Below are positions 1 to 8,889 of a stretch of 64,000 bases of DNA, in pieces. The position numbers and the translations under genes were made by a program. The notes beneath the pieces were generated by a model that was not told where the DNA came from, did no database searches, and saw nothing but the letters and a program-made list of their open reading frames with translations. The first letter of the stretch is position 1. Each line of letters starts with the position of its first letter. This stretch comes from an uncultured Dehalococcoidia bacterium (lineage in GTDB: Bacteria; Chloroflexota; Dehalococcoidia; Lucifugimonadales; JAAXIE01): the NCBI GenBank assembly GCA_951813255.1, contig OX638353.1:1302001-1366000 (forward strand). Reading direction: 5' to 3'.

Positions 1-1
1 G

Positions 2-616
2 TCACGCATCCCCACTCCGTGGTACAGGGACTCCCTCTTCCTCTGCTTGGCCACCGCAATTTTCGTCGCCGACCAGATATCCAAGCACTTCGTCCGCACC
101 AACCTCGCCTACGGCCAGTCCATCCCCTACGAGGGCCCCCTACGCATCACCCACGTATACAACTCCGGTGCAGCCTTCGGCCTCTTCCAGGACCTCACCC
201 TGCCCCTGATATTTGCCTCCCTTATCGGAATCGGCGTCCTTCTGCTTGTCTACCGCAACTCCAGCAACCCCTCCCTGCTGTTGCGCCTCAGCCTCGGCCT
301 CCAAGTCGGCGGAGCAGGCGGCAACCTCCTCGACCGCGTACGCCTCGGCCACGTCACCGACTTCTTCGATGTCGGCCCATGGCCCGTCTTCAACGTAGCC
401 GATGCCTCCATCGTAGTCGGTATCTTCATGCTCGCCTGGGTCCTTCTCCGTGGAGATTTCGGTCGTGGCAACCGCGACACAACAGCCATACCCCTCGACT
501 GCCCCTTCTGCGACTGGCCCATGGTCACCGTCCCACGAGGCAGGCGTTGCAACAATTGCGGGGTGATTGAGCGAACGGAAGTCCTCTCCACCGACGTCGA
601 TGTTGGGAAACCTTGA
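2..616 (+). CDS. lspA: Lipoprotein signal peptidase (signal peptidase II) with zinc-ribbon tail, 5' partial
   Basis: Membrane aspartyl protease that cleaves prolipoprotein signal peptides after lipidation. The frame is open to the left edge, so the true start lies outside the window; 204 residues are visible. The first membrane helix ends in the family motif VADQISK. The GGNLLDR motif is followed by HVTDFFD and FNVADAS; the Asp in HVTD (visible residue 120) and in NVAD (134) match the two catalytic aspartates of LspA. After the last helix comes a cytoplasmic tail with two CxxC pairs (Cys167/170 and 183/186 of the visible part) that resembles a zinc ribbon. Most LspA proteins end soon after the fourth helix, so the tail is unusual. 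The stop is one base before the next gene's ATG, so translation is probably coupled to the pseudouridine synthase, a common lspA neighbour. Confidence 0.93.
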   Translation, partial: SRIPTPWYRDSLFLCLATAIFVADQISKHFVRTNLAYGQSIPYEGPLRITHVYNSGAAFGLFQDLTLPLIFASLIGIGVLLLVYRNSSNPSLLLRLSLGLQVGGAGGNLLDRVRLGHVTDFFDVGPWPVFNVADASIVVGIFMLAWVLLRGDFGRGNRDTTAIPLDCPFCDWPMVTVPRGRRCNNCGVIERTEVLSTDVDVGKP

Positions 617-617
617 G

Positions 618-1547
618 ATGGACTCTGAGCCAGCTCCGATGCGGCGCGAACTCACCCTTGAGGGTGAAGAGACCCGCCTCGACTCCTACCTCGCCCGCGT
701 CGAACCCTCCCTCAGCCGTTCCCGCATCAAGTCCCTCATCGAAGATGGCCACGTCCTTGTCGACGGCGCACTTTGCAAGCCCTCCCGCAGGCTCCATCCC
801 GGCGAACGCCTCGTCCTGACTGTCCCTCCGCCTCAACCCATCGAACTCCAGCCTGAATCGATTCCACTCCACATCGCATACCAGGATGAACACCTGCTCG
901 TCGTCGACAAGCCCGCCGGTCTCTCCGTACATCCCGGGCCCGGCCACCCAGCCCACACCATGGTCAACGCTCTGTTGGCCCTCGCCCCCGACCTCCCCGG
1001 TATCGGCGGCTACCTCCGCCCCGGCATTGTCCACCGCCTCGACAAGGACACCTCCGGCCTCATGGTCGTCGCCAAGACCGAGTCCGCCCACATCCACCTC
1101 TCACGCCAACTAAAAGACCGCGCCATGTCCAAGAGCTACCTCGCCTTGGCCCAAGGCCGCACAACCCGCAACGAAGACACCATAGACGCTCCCCTAGGCC
1201 GCCACCCCCTCCATCGCAAGCGCATGGCCGTAGTACCCAACGGACGCACTGCCCAGACCACCTACCGCGGCCTCCGCCATTTCCAAGACGCGACCTACCT
1301 CGACGTAACCACCCACACCGGACGCACCCACCAGATACGCGTCCACCTAGCCCACATCGGTCACCCGCTGATCGGCGACGCCCTCTACGGCCGCAAACAC
1401 CCCCAACTAGACCGCCACTTCCTCCACGCCCACAAACTCGGCTTCACCCACCCCTCCACAGGGGAATGGATGGACTTCACCGCACATCTACCGGACGACC
1501 TGCTGGAGCTTCTGAACTCGCTCGTGGCAAGCGACAAACCGGCGTAA
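618..1547 (+). CDS. rluD: RluD-family 23S rRNA pseudouridine synthase
   Basis: Converts specific uridines of large-subunit rRNA to pseudouridine. The protein is 309 residues with an N-terminal S4 RNA-binding domain (about residues 20-65: TRLDSYLARV, SRSRIKSLIEDGHVLVDG) and a RluA/RluD catalytic domain. The catalytic motif HRLDKDTSG places the active Asp at residue 142. Other family motifs are LLVVDKPAGLSVHPG and GRTHQIRVHLAHIGHPLIGD. I chose ATG 618, which lies one base past the lspA stop; an upstream TTG (567) in the same frame would overlap lspA by 50 bases and adds no conserved sequence. RluD versus RluC/RluA specificity cannot be decided from the sequence alone. Confidence 0.92.
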   Translation: MDSEPAPMRRELTLEGEETRLDSYLARVEPSLSRSRIKSLIEDGHVLVDGALCKPSRRLHPGERLVLTVPPPQPIELQPESIPLHIAYQDEHLLVVDKPAGLSVHPGPGHPAHTMVNALLALAPDLPGIGGYLRPGIVHRLDKDTSGLMVVAKTESAHIHLSRQLKDRAMSKSYLALAQGRTTRNEDTIDAPLGRHPLHRKRMAVVPNGRTAQTTYRGLRHFQDATYLDVTTHTGRTHQIRVHLAHIGHPLIGDALYGRKHPQLDRHFLHAHKLGFTHPSTGEWMDFTAHLPDDLLELLNSLVASDKPA

Positions 1548-1602
1548 GTAGGAACACGTATCCCTAGGAATATGTGATGCGAACGCGTCGGTAGGGCGCC
1601 TG

Positions 1603-1962
1603 TCAGATGGCGCGAACGCGGTATTGACGAGGGAACAGCCGGCCCCCTACCGGGTCTACCGCCAGACCAAAGGTCTCGAGTGTAGTGGCTCCCAGAAGGT
1701 ACTCATCGTCCGGCCCAAATATCACGGGACAGGGCCATTCTCGGTCATCTATGGCAATACGGGCCATTTCGTAGCCGAACAAGACCTCTGACCCGTCTGC
1801 AATGGCAAAGTGCCGGTTCTCTTTTGGCTCGATTCGCAGGCTGGCCAGGAAGGATGCTGGCAGCATGGTATGACCTGCCCCCGTATCAACTGTCGCAGAT
1901 ACCGGAGCCAGGTCGCCGCCGTCGGGATGGCCAACCGCGATTGTCACGTCAAAGGCTCCCAT
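1603..1962 (-). CDS. Retropepsin-like aspartyl protease domain protein
   Basis: A 119-residue single-domain protein of the retropepsin-like (clan AA) type. The N-terminal region resembles 'MGxFxVxIxVGxPdG', followed by the active-site-like motif VDTGAGHTMLP (Asp at about residue 30) and later VIFGPDDEYLLGATTLETFGLAVDP, which matches the 'LLGxxxLe' flap and C-terminal segment of the family. The start at 1962 is preceded by a G-rich Shine-Dalgarno tract; an in-frame ATG at 1989 is possible. Soluble; substrates are unknown, and many members may not be active proteases. A frameshifted paralogue lies at 41.9-42.2 kb. It is convergent with the pseudouridine synthase gene. Confidence 0.8.
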   Translation of the reverse strand: MGAFDVTIAVGHPDGGDLAPVSATVDTGAGHTMLPASFLASLRIEPKENRHFAIADGSEVLFGYEMARIAIDDREWPCPVIFGPDDEYLLGATTLETFGLAVDPVGGRLFPRQYRVRAI

Positions 1963-2111
1963 GTAGCCCCCCCGTGCGGATTCTAGCATGAGGCCTGCCC
2001 CGTCTCCGGCTCTAGCTCATACCGCCTTGTCCTATCCCAAACCCGCGGTGTACGATGCCCGCACATCATCCCCCCCGAGGTTGCTTAACACGAACACATA
2101 GGAGGTACACC

Positions 2112-3296
2112 ATGCGAGACGGCTACAAGATCATCGACATGGACACCCACGTTGGACCTCCCATGGAAATCCTTGAGAAGTACGTCGAGCCCAGCTTCCG
2201 CGACCGCCTCCCTGAGCTCGACCCCTACCGCCGCACCTTCGTCCGCCCCGACGGCGTCTCCCACACCAACCTCACCGCTGGCGCCATCCCCTACGACCGC
2301 TTCCCCGGCACCGCCCCCACTGCCGACGACGAGACCCCCGTAATCGGCGGCCGCGGCGCCCTCGAAGGCCGCACCATCAAGTTCCACCGCGCCCCCAACA
2401 CCCCCGGCGTCGAGGAAGAGAACGTCGACGGACGCATCTCCGACATGGACCGCGAGGGCCGCGATGTCGACTTCATCTTCCCCAGCACTTGGGCTGCCAC
2501 CCTCACTGCCGTCGAAGACCAGACCCTCGCCCAGGGCCTGTACCGAGCCTACCACCGCTACATGGCCGACTACTCCCACAAGTACCCCGACCGCATCAAG
2601 AGCTCCATTCAGGTCAACGCCCACGATGTCGAGTGGGCCGTCTCCGAAGTGCAAGCCATGGCCAACGAGAAGTGGGCCGCCGCCGTTTGGGTCCACCTCC
2701 CTGCTGGCACTCCCGTCGACCACCCCAAGCTAGAGCCTCTATGGGCTGCCATGAACGAGGCCGACCTTCCCCTGATTCACCACTCCTTCTTCATGGAACC
2801 CCCCTACTTCCCCGGCTACCGCGATATCTGGGGCAACGCCGTCGTCGCCCGCACCGCCGCCCACCCGTGGGGTGCCGAGCGCCTCTGCGCCTACCTCATC
2901 GTTTCCGGTCTCTTCGACCGCTACCCCAACTTCCGCGCCGCCACCTGTGAGGTCGGCCACGGCTGGCTCCCCAACTGGTTGCTCCGTCTCGACTTCCACC
3001 TCCAGTACGTCAACGGCGTGACCCCCACCCTCAAGTACACCCCGATGGAATACGCTCAAATGGGCAAGTTCCGCTGCGCCGCCGAAGCCTACGAGGGCCC
3101 CGCAATGACCAAGGCCTGCGTCGAAATCCTTGGTACCAACACCCTCATGCATCAGTCCGACTACCCCCACGGCCAGTGCTACTACCCCGAAACCGCCAAG
3201 ATGGTCATGGAGTGGGACTTCTGGCCCCAGTTCGGCCCCGACGCCCTCCGTAAGCACATGTACGACAACGCCGCCGATTTCCTGCGGTTGATTTAA
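2112..3296 (+). CDS. Amidohydrolase family 2 (ACMSD-like) metal-dependent hydrolase
   Basis: A 394-residue TIM-barrel hydrolase or decarboxylase of the amidohydrolase-2 superfamily. Visible metal and active-site motifs are DMDTH near the N-terminus (D-x-H), LPLIHHSFF (central His) and HQSDYPHGQ near the C-terminus (catalytic Asp in SDYPH). The segment SDMDREGRDVDFIFPS is typical of the family. ATG 2112 follows a perfect AGGAGG, so the 19-residue upstream extension (ATG 2055) is rejected. Relatives act on aromatic acids and related carbonyl compounds, but the substrate cannot be read here. A cupin gene follows 147 bases downstream on the same strand. A second member of the superfamily is at 51.1-52.2 kb. 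Confidence 0.88.
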   Translation: MRDGYKIIDMDTHVGPPMEILEKYVEPSFRDRLPELDPYRRTFVRPDGVSHTNLTAGAIPYDRFPGTAPTADDETPVIGGRGALEGRTIKFHRAPNTPGVEEENVDGRISDMDREGRDVDFIFPSTWAATLTAVEDQTLAQGLYRAYHRYMADYSHKYPDRIKSSIQVNAHDVEWAVSEVQAMANEKWAAAVWVHLPAGTPVDHPKLEPLWAAMNEADLPLIHHSFFMEPPYFPGYRDIWGNAVVARTAAHPWGAERLCAYLIVSGLFDRYPNFRAATCEVGHGWLPNWLLRLDFHLQYVNGVTPTLKYTPMEYAQMGKFRCAAEAYEGPAMTKACVEILGTNTLMHQSDYPHGQCYYPETAKMVMEWDFWPQFGPDALRKHMYDNAADFLRLI

Positions 3297-3443
3297 GGTC
3301 TATACGTGAGCAGTAAGAACCTAGAGTGGTTATGTCTGGACAATCTGAAAACACTTAGAGGAGTATCCAGAGGAAGGAACTGATCAGCGAGAGCCCAACT
3401 CTTTATCAGCCGCACACCCACTCTGCTAGGAGGAACCAAATAA

Positions 3444-3818
3444 ATGCCGGTAATCAACCACAACGACCTCCCCCAACTGAACATGCGCCCCGGGATCCGC
3501 GGCCGCTTCCTCGCCCACAAGGACACCGGCGCTGAAGGCGTCAGCCTCCTCGAAAACCAGGTCGACCCCGGCTGCAACGCCCCCCTCCACAAGCACACCG
3601 TCGAGGAGACCATGCTGGTCATCGACGGCACTGTTTGGGTCCAGGTAAACGACGAGGAGCATACCCTCGGCCCCGGCCACACCGTCATCATCCCCGCCAA
3701 CGCTCCCCACGCTTGGGGCAACGCTGGGGACACCGTGGCCAACCTCCTCTGGGCCTTCGCCGGCCCCGACCCCTTCGGAGACGCCACATACCTCGAAGGC
3801 GCCGCCCCCAACACCTAG
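3444..3818 (+). CDS. Cupin-domain protein
   Basis: A 124-residue single-domain cupin. Motif 1 is readable as LHKHTVEETMLVIDGTVWV (two His and a Glu as metal ligands) and motif 2 as IPANAPHAWGNAG (final His ligand). AGGAGG precedes ATG 3444 at good spacing. It is a small soluble protein, probably metal-binding; cupins of this size act as isomerases, dioxygenases or sugar/acid-binding accessory proteins. Its position after the amidohydrolase suggests a shared catabolic role, but this is inference. Confidence 0.85.
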   Translation: MPVINHNDLPQLNMRPGIRGRFLAHKDTGAEGVSLLENQVDPGCNAPLHKHTVEETMLVIDGTVWVQVNDEEHTLGPGHTVIIPANAPHAWGNAGDTVANLLWAFAGPDPFGDATYLEGAAPNT

Positions 3819-4254
3819 GCCGCTCGCCCCACCGCAATCTGCATAGGGACCACCTCCCCCCTTAAGGGCACATTTCCCCCTAGCGGGCAGGTGTTGTGGC
3901 TGCCTGAGCCAATGTCGCGTTCGCGACCGTGACATTTTCTTCAAGACGGCGTTATCCACCCCTGCTATAATGCCTTCAAATGACGAGGGCCTCACACGGA
4001 GCAATCTCTACCTTACTAATGATGGAACACCCGAGTGCCACAAAAGTGTCAGTTCCGGTAGCTGAAATTGCCTCCAATGGCACAGATGGCACACATTTCA
4101 GCTACAAAGTTTTGATGCCCGGATACGAACAGTGTGCCACTTTTCCTCCGTGCGTATCTGAGAAGTCGCGCTGAATGGGCCCCGCCGGTACACTTCCGGC
4201 CCTCCGGAGTCCCCAGGTTTCCACGCCAATCCAAATCTAGGAGTCGACAACACC
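3819..4254. other. Intergenic region containing word-repeat element A
   Basis: No convincing gene in 436 bases. A 64-codon frame (3980-4174) has no recognisable domain and crosses the word-repeat element. A TATAAT (3966-3971) could be a -10 box, but I see no good -35. The region holds one copy of the element family described under 4078-4139. An 11-bp inverted repeat (GTAGCTGAAAT at 4058-4068, ATTTCAGCTAC at 4095-4105) overlaps it. Confidence 0.6.
4078..4139 (+). repeat. Word-repeat element A, one 62-nt unit
   Basis: Word TGGCACA at 4078-4084 and again at 4087-4093 (9-nt period), AGCTAC at 4100-4105, a related GATACGAA motif from 4122, then CAG and the reverse complement TGTGCCA at 4133-4139. 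The same architecture, with different words, occurs at 37.7, 44.6, 52.5 and 61.6 kb. The unit can fold as RNA or cruciform DNA by pairing either word copy with the inverse copy. It lacks the conserved leader seen at three other loci. Confidence 0.75.
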
Positions 4255-5175
4255 ATGGCAACCCAAGCGGAACTGAAGAAAGTCCGAGTCTCCATGATGA
4301 ACGCCGTCCACGACCTCGCCGTCCTCGTCGCACGCGATGAGGGCCTCTTCCGCGAGGAAGGACTCGACCTCGAAGTCGTCACCACCCCCGGAACGGCCCA
4401 GATCGACTCAGACCGCCGCGCCATGCAGGACGTCATCTTCGACCGCACCATGGAGGCCCTCTACAATACCGGCGGCGTCGACCAGTTCCGCATGTGCGAA
4501 TGGGGCATCATGAAGCGCACCGTTGAGGCCGAGTCCTGCGGCCAGCGCCCCTCCAAGATCGTCGCCCTAGGCGCTGCCATGTCCAAGATGGCCATTATCA
4601 CCCGCGCCAACAGCGACATCTACGAACCCGAGCAGCTTGCCGACGTCCCCGTCGCCGTGAGCCCCTACAACGGCTCCCACTTCACCACCCTCAAGATGCT
4701 CGAAGGTTTCGTCGCCAAAGACCGCATAAAAATCACCGACTCCGGCACCATGCGCCAGCGCCTCGAAGCCGTCGCCAACGGCGACGTCGCAGCCGGCAAC
4801 TTCAACGAACCCTGGATCAGCGTCGCCCAGAAGAATGGTATGCGCATACTCATGGAGAGCCACTCCACCCGGAGCGAGGCCGCTGGCGACGAACTCGACG
4901 GCCCTACTCTCGCCGCCATGTTCCGCGCCGAAGCGCGTGCCTCCGAAATGATCAACGCCCACCCCGAAAAGTACGTCCACTACTTCGTCGCCGAGACAGG
5001 AGGCCTCCTCGATCCCAACGAAATGCAAACATGGCGCCTCCTCTACGGCCCGCCCGCTCCCTATACCCGCGAGCGGTTCGACTACACCTACCAGTGGATG
5101 CGCGGCTACCCCGACCTCGTCACCGAAGGAGCCACCTACGAAGCCTCGGTAGACAACCGGGCTTGGGAGGCCTAA
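4255..5175 (+). CDS. NMT1/THI5-like substrate-binding-fold protein
   Basis: A 306-residue protein of the periplasmic-binding-protein fold (NMT1/THI5-like). Evidence is the opening VSMMNAVHDLAVLVARDEGLFREEGLDLEVVTTPGT, the domain-2 segment EQLADVPVAVSPYNGSHFTTLKMLEGF and GDVAAGNFNEPW. No signal peptide or lipobox is visible, so it is probably cytoplasmic rather than an ABC transporter receptor. It lacks the CCCFC iron motif of true yeast-type THI5 HMP synthases. A good RBS (TAGGAG) precedes ATG 4255. Ligand unknown; the neighbours do not settle the role. Confidence 0.72.
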   Translation: MATQAELKKVRVSMMNAVHDLAVLVARDEGLFREEGLDLEVVTTPGTAQIDSDRRAMQDVIFDRTMEALYNTGGVDQFRMCEWGIMKRTVEAESCGQRPSKIVALGAAMSKMAIITRANSDIYEPEQLADVPVAVSPYNGSHFTTLKMLEGFVAKDRIKITDSGTMRQRLEAVANGDVAAGNFNEPWISVAQKNGMRILMESHSTRSEAAGDELDGPTLAAMFRAEARASEMINAHPEKYVHYFVAETGGLLDPNEMQTWRLLYGPPAPYTRERFDYTYQWMRGYPDLVTEGATYEASVDNRAWEA

Positions 5176-5231
5176 CAACGCCAGGCGGTCCGCGAAATGC
5201 GCCAAGTCGCCCCAAGCCAGAGGGGGTCTCA

Positions 5232-7280
5232 ATGCTGAATAAGGCCTACCGCTACTCCCAGTGGGATGGCACCCAGGACCTCTTCGACATGGACGCCGAC
5301 GAGGTGCTCGACCAGCTCTCCAACGAGCTGTTCCAGCATGGCGACATGTGGCGCGCCCTCCGCGACATGATGCGCCAAGGCATGCAGGACCGCTCCGGCC
5401 AGCAGATGCCCGGCATGCAGCGCCTCATGGAGCAGCTCCGCGACCAGCGCCGCCAGCAACTCCAGCAATACAACATGGACTCGGTCATGGATGACCTCAA
5501 GGAGAAGCTCAAGGAGATCATCGACACCGAACGCGCGGGTATCGACAAACGCCTTGAGCAGGCCCGCGAGCAGGCCGACGCTTGGCAGAACATGGACGCC
5601 GACGGCGGCGCCGAAAGTGAGCAGTACGAGTCCCTGTACAAGATGCTGCAGCAACGGGCCCAGTCCAACACCGAAAAGCTCGATGCCCTCCCCGACAGCC
5701 CCAGCGGCCAGATCCAGGAGCTAATGGAATACGACTTCATCGACCCCGACGCCCAGCAGATGTTCCAGGAACTCCTCGACATGCTCCGCCAACAGATGGC
5801 TCAGAACATGGGCCAGCAGATGGCCCAGAGCCTCCAGAACATGTCCCCCGAACAGCAGCAGGCCATGCAGGAAATGCTGCGGGACCTCAACCAGATGCTT
5901 CGAGATCAGATGGCAGGACGCCAGCCCGACTTCGACGGCTTCATGGATAAGTACGGCTCCATGTTCGGCGACAACCCGCCCAAGAGCCTCGAAGAACTCA
6001 TGGAAATGATGTCCCAGCAGATGTCCCAGATGCAGTCGATGATGGACAGCATGTCCCCTGAAGCCCGGCAGGAGCTTGAGGACGCTTTGAACTCCGCCCT
6101 CGACCCCGGCCTTCAACAGGAACTATCACAATTGGGCCAACTCATGGGTCAGATGATGCCCATAGACGACATGCGTCGTGAGTACCCCTTCCTCGGCGAC
6201 GACAGCCTGACATTGGACCAAGCCATGCAGCTCATGGGTCAGCTTCAGGGCATGGACCAACTGGAGCAGGCCATCCAGGATGCCCTGCGCACCGGCGACC
6301 TCGACCAGGTTGACCTCGACCAGCTTGCCCAGACCTTGGGAGAAGATGCCCGCCGCACTTGGGAGCAGCTGCAACAACTGATGAAAGCCCTCAAAGAAGC
6401 TGGCTACATCACCGACGAGAACCAGCCCGACCTCACCGCCCGCGGCATCCGCAAGATCGCCCAGAAGGCCCTCAAAGAGGTATTCACCCAACTCAAGAAG
6501 GACCGTGTCGGTACCCACGAACTCGATACGCGTGGCTCAGGCGGCGATGCCATCTTCGACACCAAGCCCTACGAGTTTGGCGACCCCTTCAACCTCGACC
6601 TCCACACCACCGTCAAGAACTCCATCGTCCGCACCGGCCCCCAAGTGCCCCTGCAACTCACCCCCGACGACTTCGAGATATTCCGCAACGAGCACATGAC
6701 CCGCACCTCCACAGTGGTCCTCCTCGACCAGAGCCGCTCCATGGGCATGTTCGGCGCATGGGTGGCCGCCAAGAAGGTCGCCATGGCCCTCTTCGCCCTC
6801 ATTCACACCCAGTACCCCCGCGACGTCCTCCACATCGTGGGCTTCTCCGACTACGCCCGCGAGATCACTGAAGAAGACCTACCCAAGCTTACGTGGAACT
6901 CGTGGACCTCAGGCACCAACCTGCACCACGCCCTCCTCCTCTCCCGCCGCCTCCTTTCTCGGGAGAAGGGCGGCACCCGTCAGATCATCGTCATCACCGA
7001 TGGCGAGCCCACCGCACACCTCGAAGGAGACCAGTCCTACTTTAGCTACCCTCCCAGCCCGCGCACCATCACTGAAACTATGAAGGAAGCGAAACGCTGC
7101 ACCCAGGAAGGCATCGTCATCAATACCTTCATGCTGGAAAACAACTACCAGTTGATGAACTTCGTCGACCAGATCACCCGCATCAACCGCGGCCGGGCCT
7201 TCTACAGCAGTCCCGATCACCTCGGCGAATACGTCCTAGTCGACTACGTCACCAACCGCAAGAAAGCCTTGGGCACCTAG
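5232..7280 (+). CDS. VWA-domain protein with Met/Gln-rich helical N-terminal region
   Basis: 682 residues. About residues 20-430 are rich in Met and Gln (runs such as QQMAQNMGQQMAQ) and predicted helical or coiled. A C-terminal von Willebrand factor A domain follows, with a complete MIDAS metal site: DQSRS (Asp near residue 499), TSGTN and ITDGEP (near 590). VWA proteins of this type usually work with a MoxR/Mg-chelatase-like AAA ATPase as a chaperone pair, but no such ATPase is adjacent. No signal peptide. ATG 5232 follows AGAGGGGG; the long in-frame upstream extension overlaps the preceding gene and is rejected. Confidence 0.85.
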   Translation: MLNKAYRYSQWDGTQDLFDMDADEVLDQLSNELFQHGDMWRALRDMMRQGMQDRSGQQMPGMQRLMEQLRDQRRQQLQQYNMDSVMDDLKEKLKEIIDTERAGIDKRLEQAREQADAWQNMDADGGAESEQYESLYKMLQQRAQSNTEKLDALPDSPSGQIQELMEYDFIDPDAQQMFQELLDMLRQQMAQNMGQQMAQSLQNMSPEQQQAMQEMLRDLNQMLRDQMAGRQPDFDGFMDKYGSMFGDNPPKSLEELMEMMSQQMSQMQSMMDSMSPEARQELEDALNSALDPGLQQELSQLGQLMGQMMPIDDMRREYPFLGDDSLTLDQAMQLMGQLQGMDQLEQAIQDALRTGDLDQVDLDQLAQTLGEDARRTWEQLQQLMKALKEAGYITDENQPDLTARGIRKIAQKALKEVFTQLKKDRVGTHELDTRGSGGDAIFDTKPYEFGDPFNLDLHTTVKNSIVRTGPQVPLQLTPDDFEIFRNEHMTRTSTVVLLDQSRSMGMFGAWVAAKKVAMALFALIHTQYPRDVLHIVGFSDYAREITEEDLPKLTWNSWTSGTNLHHALLLSRRLLSREKGGTRQIIVITDGEPTAHLEGDQSYFSYPPSPRTITETMKEAKRCTQEGIVINTFMLENNYQLMNFVDQITRINRGRAFYSSPDHLGEYVLVDYVTNRKKALGT

Positions 7281-7325
7281 TCAGCCTGCAAGCCAGTCAA
7301 AACCGAACACAAGGGAGGAACAGCA

Positions 7326-7853
7326 ATGCCACCGACGGAAACGACCCTATCAGCCCTAGAGCGCAATTGGCAGATGGTAGACGCCGCCATAGCCGACATG
7401 GACGATTCGACCATGGTTCTCCAGCCCAATGACCAGTCCAACTCCGCAGCTTGGACCCTTTGGCACCTGAACCGCGTATGCGACAACTTCATCCACATCC
7501 GCTTCCAAGACAAAGCCCCACTCTGGACCAGCGACGGCTGGCACGAGAAGTTCGGCATGGCCAATGACCCCGCCGATTTCGGCATGGGCTGGGACGCCGC
7601 CAAAGTAGCCGCTTGGCAAGCCCCCTCCAGGGACGTCCTCCTCGGCTACGTCTCCGCTGTGAGAGACGCAACCAAGGCCTACCTCCAGTCCCTCACCGAA
7701 GAAGGCCTCGCCAAGCAGGTCCCTTTCCCCGCGCCACCAAACACGGTAACCATCGGCGACGCCCTAGGAGTCCTCCTGAACGACAACATCTCCCACGGCG
7801 GTCAGATCGCCTACCTCCGTGGCTACTACGGTGGCATGGGCTGGTACCGCTAG
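7326..7853 (+). CDS. DinB-family four-helix protein
   Basis: 175 residues. The DinB/YfiT metal-binding histidines are recognisable in TLWHLNRVCDNF (first His) and NISHGGQIAYLRGYYGG (second His). The family comprises small four-helix metalloproteins, often thiol transferases (mycothiol or bacillithiol-dependent), but function varies widely. GGGAGGAAC precedes ATG 7326. Another DinB-like gene lies at 48.6 kb. Confidence 0.8.
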   Translation: MPPTETTLSALERNWQMVDAAIADMDDSTMVLQPNDQSNSAAWTLWHLNRVCDNFIHIRFQDKAPLWTSDGWHEKFGMANDPADFGMGWDAAKVAAWQAPSRDVLLGYVSAVRDATKAYLQSLTEEGLAKQVPFPAPPNTVTIGDALGVLLNDNISHGGQIAYLRGYYGGMGWYR

Positions 7854-7894
7854 GCATGGATTGGTTCACGAAGCTGCCGACACTGGGCTTCAAC

Positions 7895-7923
7895 TTGCCC
7901 AACCCTTATGTCGCGCCTATAAT
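7895..7923 (+). promoter_or_regulatory. Sigma70-type promoter of the molybdenum hydroxylase genes
   Basis: TTGCCC (7895-7900), a 17-nt spacer and TATAAT (7918-7923). It ends 38 bases before the start codon of the FAD-subunit gene. Confidence 0.6.
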
Positions 7924-7961
7924 AGATCAGGTTTTGTACCCCCCTTAGGAGGAGGACGTAG

Positions 7962-8837
7962 TTGCATCCGTTTGATTTCGCATCGCCCCGCACCCTCAAC
8001 GATGCCGTCGCCGCTATGGCTGGCGCCAATGGCCAAGCTAGGGCGCTGGCCGGAGGGTCGGACCTGATAGACCAGTTGAGGGTCGGTCGCCGCACCGCTT
8101 CACTAGTCGTGGACATCAAGAACATCCCCGAAATGCAGCGCTTGGAATATGTGCCGGGCGAGGGCCTTCATATCGGGGCCGGGGTATCCTGCACCAACGT
8201 CTACCACTATGCGCCCGTAGCCGAGCACTATCCTTCGGTGCAGGACAGCACCCAGCTCATCGGCTCCATCCAGATACAGAACCGGGCGGGCATCGGTGGC
8301 AACGTATGCAACGCAGCACCTTCCGGCGACACCATCCCTCCACTGATCACCTACGGTGGGGAAGCCCACATCTGCGGCTCCAACGGCTGGCGCAAAATGC
8401 CCTTGGAGGACTTCTTCAAAGGCCCCGGCCAAAACGCCTTGACCTCCGACGAGCTTCTGGTTGAAATCTTCCTGCCAGAACCCCCGGCTAACAGTTCCGG
8501 CCACTACCAGCGATTCATACCTCGCGAGGAAATGGACATCGCCGTCGCTGGCGCAGCCTCCATGGTGGCCGTCGAACCCGGCACCAACCGCTGCACCCAA
8601 GCAAGGGTCTCACTGGCGTCGGTAGCCCCCACCCCGGTCCGGGCGCGCGAGACGGAAGCCGCATTGGAAGGGCAGGTGCTCACCCGTGACTTGGTGCGTC
8701 AAGCCTCAGAGTTGGCGCCCAACTCCGCCAGCCCCATCAGCGACGTGCGCGGTACCGTCGAGTACCGCCGGCAGCTATGCAAGGTTCTGACTCGCAGGAC
8801 CATGGAACAGTGCTTGGATGACTTGGGAATAGCGTAA
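7962..8837 (+). CDS. Molybdenum hydroxylase FAD-binding subunit (CoxM/XdhB type)
   Basis: 291 residues, medium subunit of a xanthine/CO/aldehyde-dehydrogenase-type molybdenum hydroxylase that passes electrons from 2Fe-2S clusters to FAD. FAD motif ALAGGSDLIDQLRVG is near residue 30, the second motif is the variant GIGGNVCNAAPSGDTIP, and the C-terminal CO dehydrogenase flavoprotein domain follows (SLASVAPTPVRARETEAAL). The start is TTG 7962 behind AGGAGGAGG. It is followed by the 2Fe-2S subunit. A molybdopterin subunit is not adjacent but is found at 38.9-41.2 kb. Confidence 0.9.
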   Translation: MHPFDFASPRTLNDAVAAMAGANGQARALAGGSDLIDQLRVGRRTASLVVDIKNIPEMQRLEYVPGEGLHIGAGVSCTNVYHYAPVAEHYPSVQDSTQLIGSIQIQNRAGIGGNVCNAAPSGDTIPPLITYGGEAHICGSNGWRKMPLEDFFKGPGQNALTSDELLVEIFLPEPPANSSGHYQRFIPREEMDIAVAGAASMVAVEPGTNRCTQARVSLASVAPTPVRARETEAALEGQVLTRDLVRQASELAPNSASPISDVRGTVEYRRQLCKVLTRRTMEQCLDDLGIA

Positions 8838-8889
8838 GTTGCTCCACCCCAGCCAACACGCCCATACCCTCTAGCAATCAGGAGGCAAA

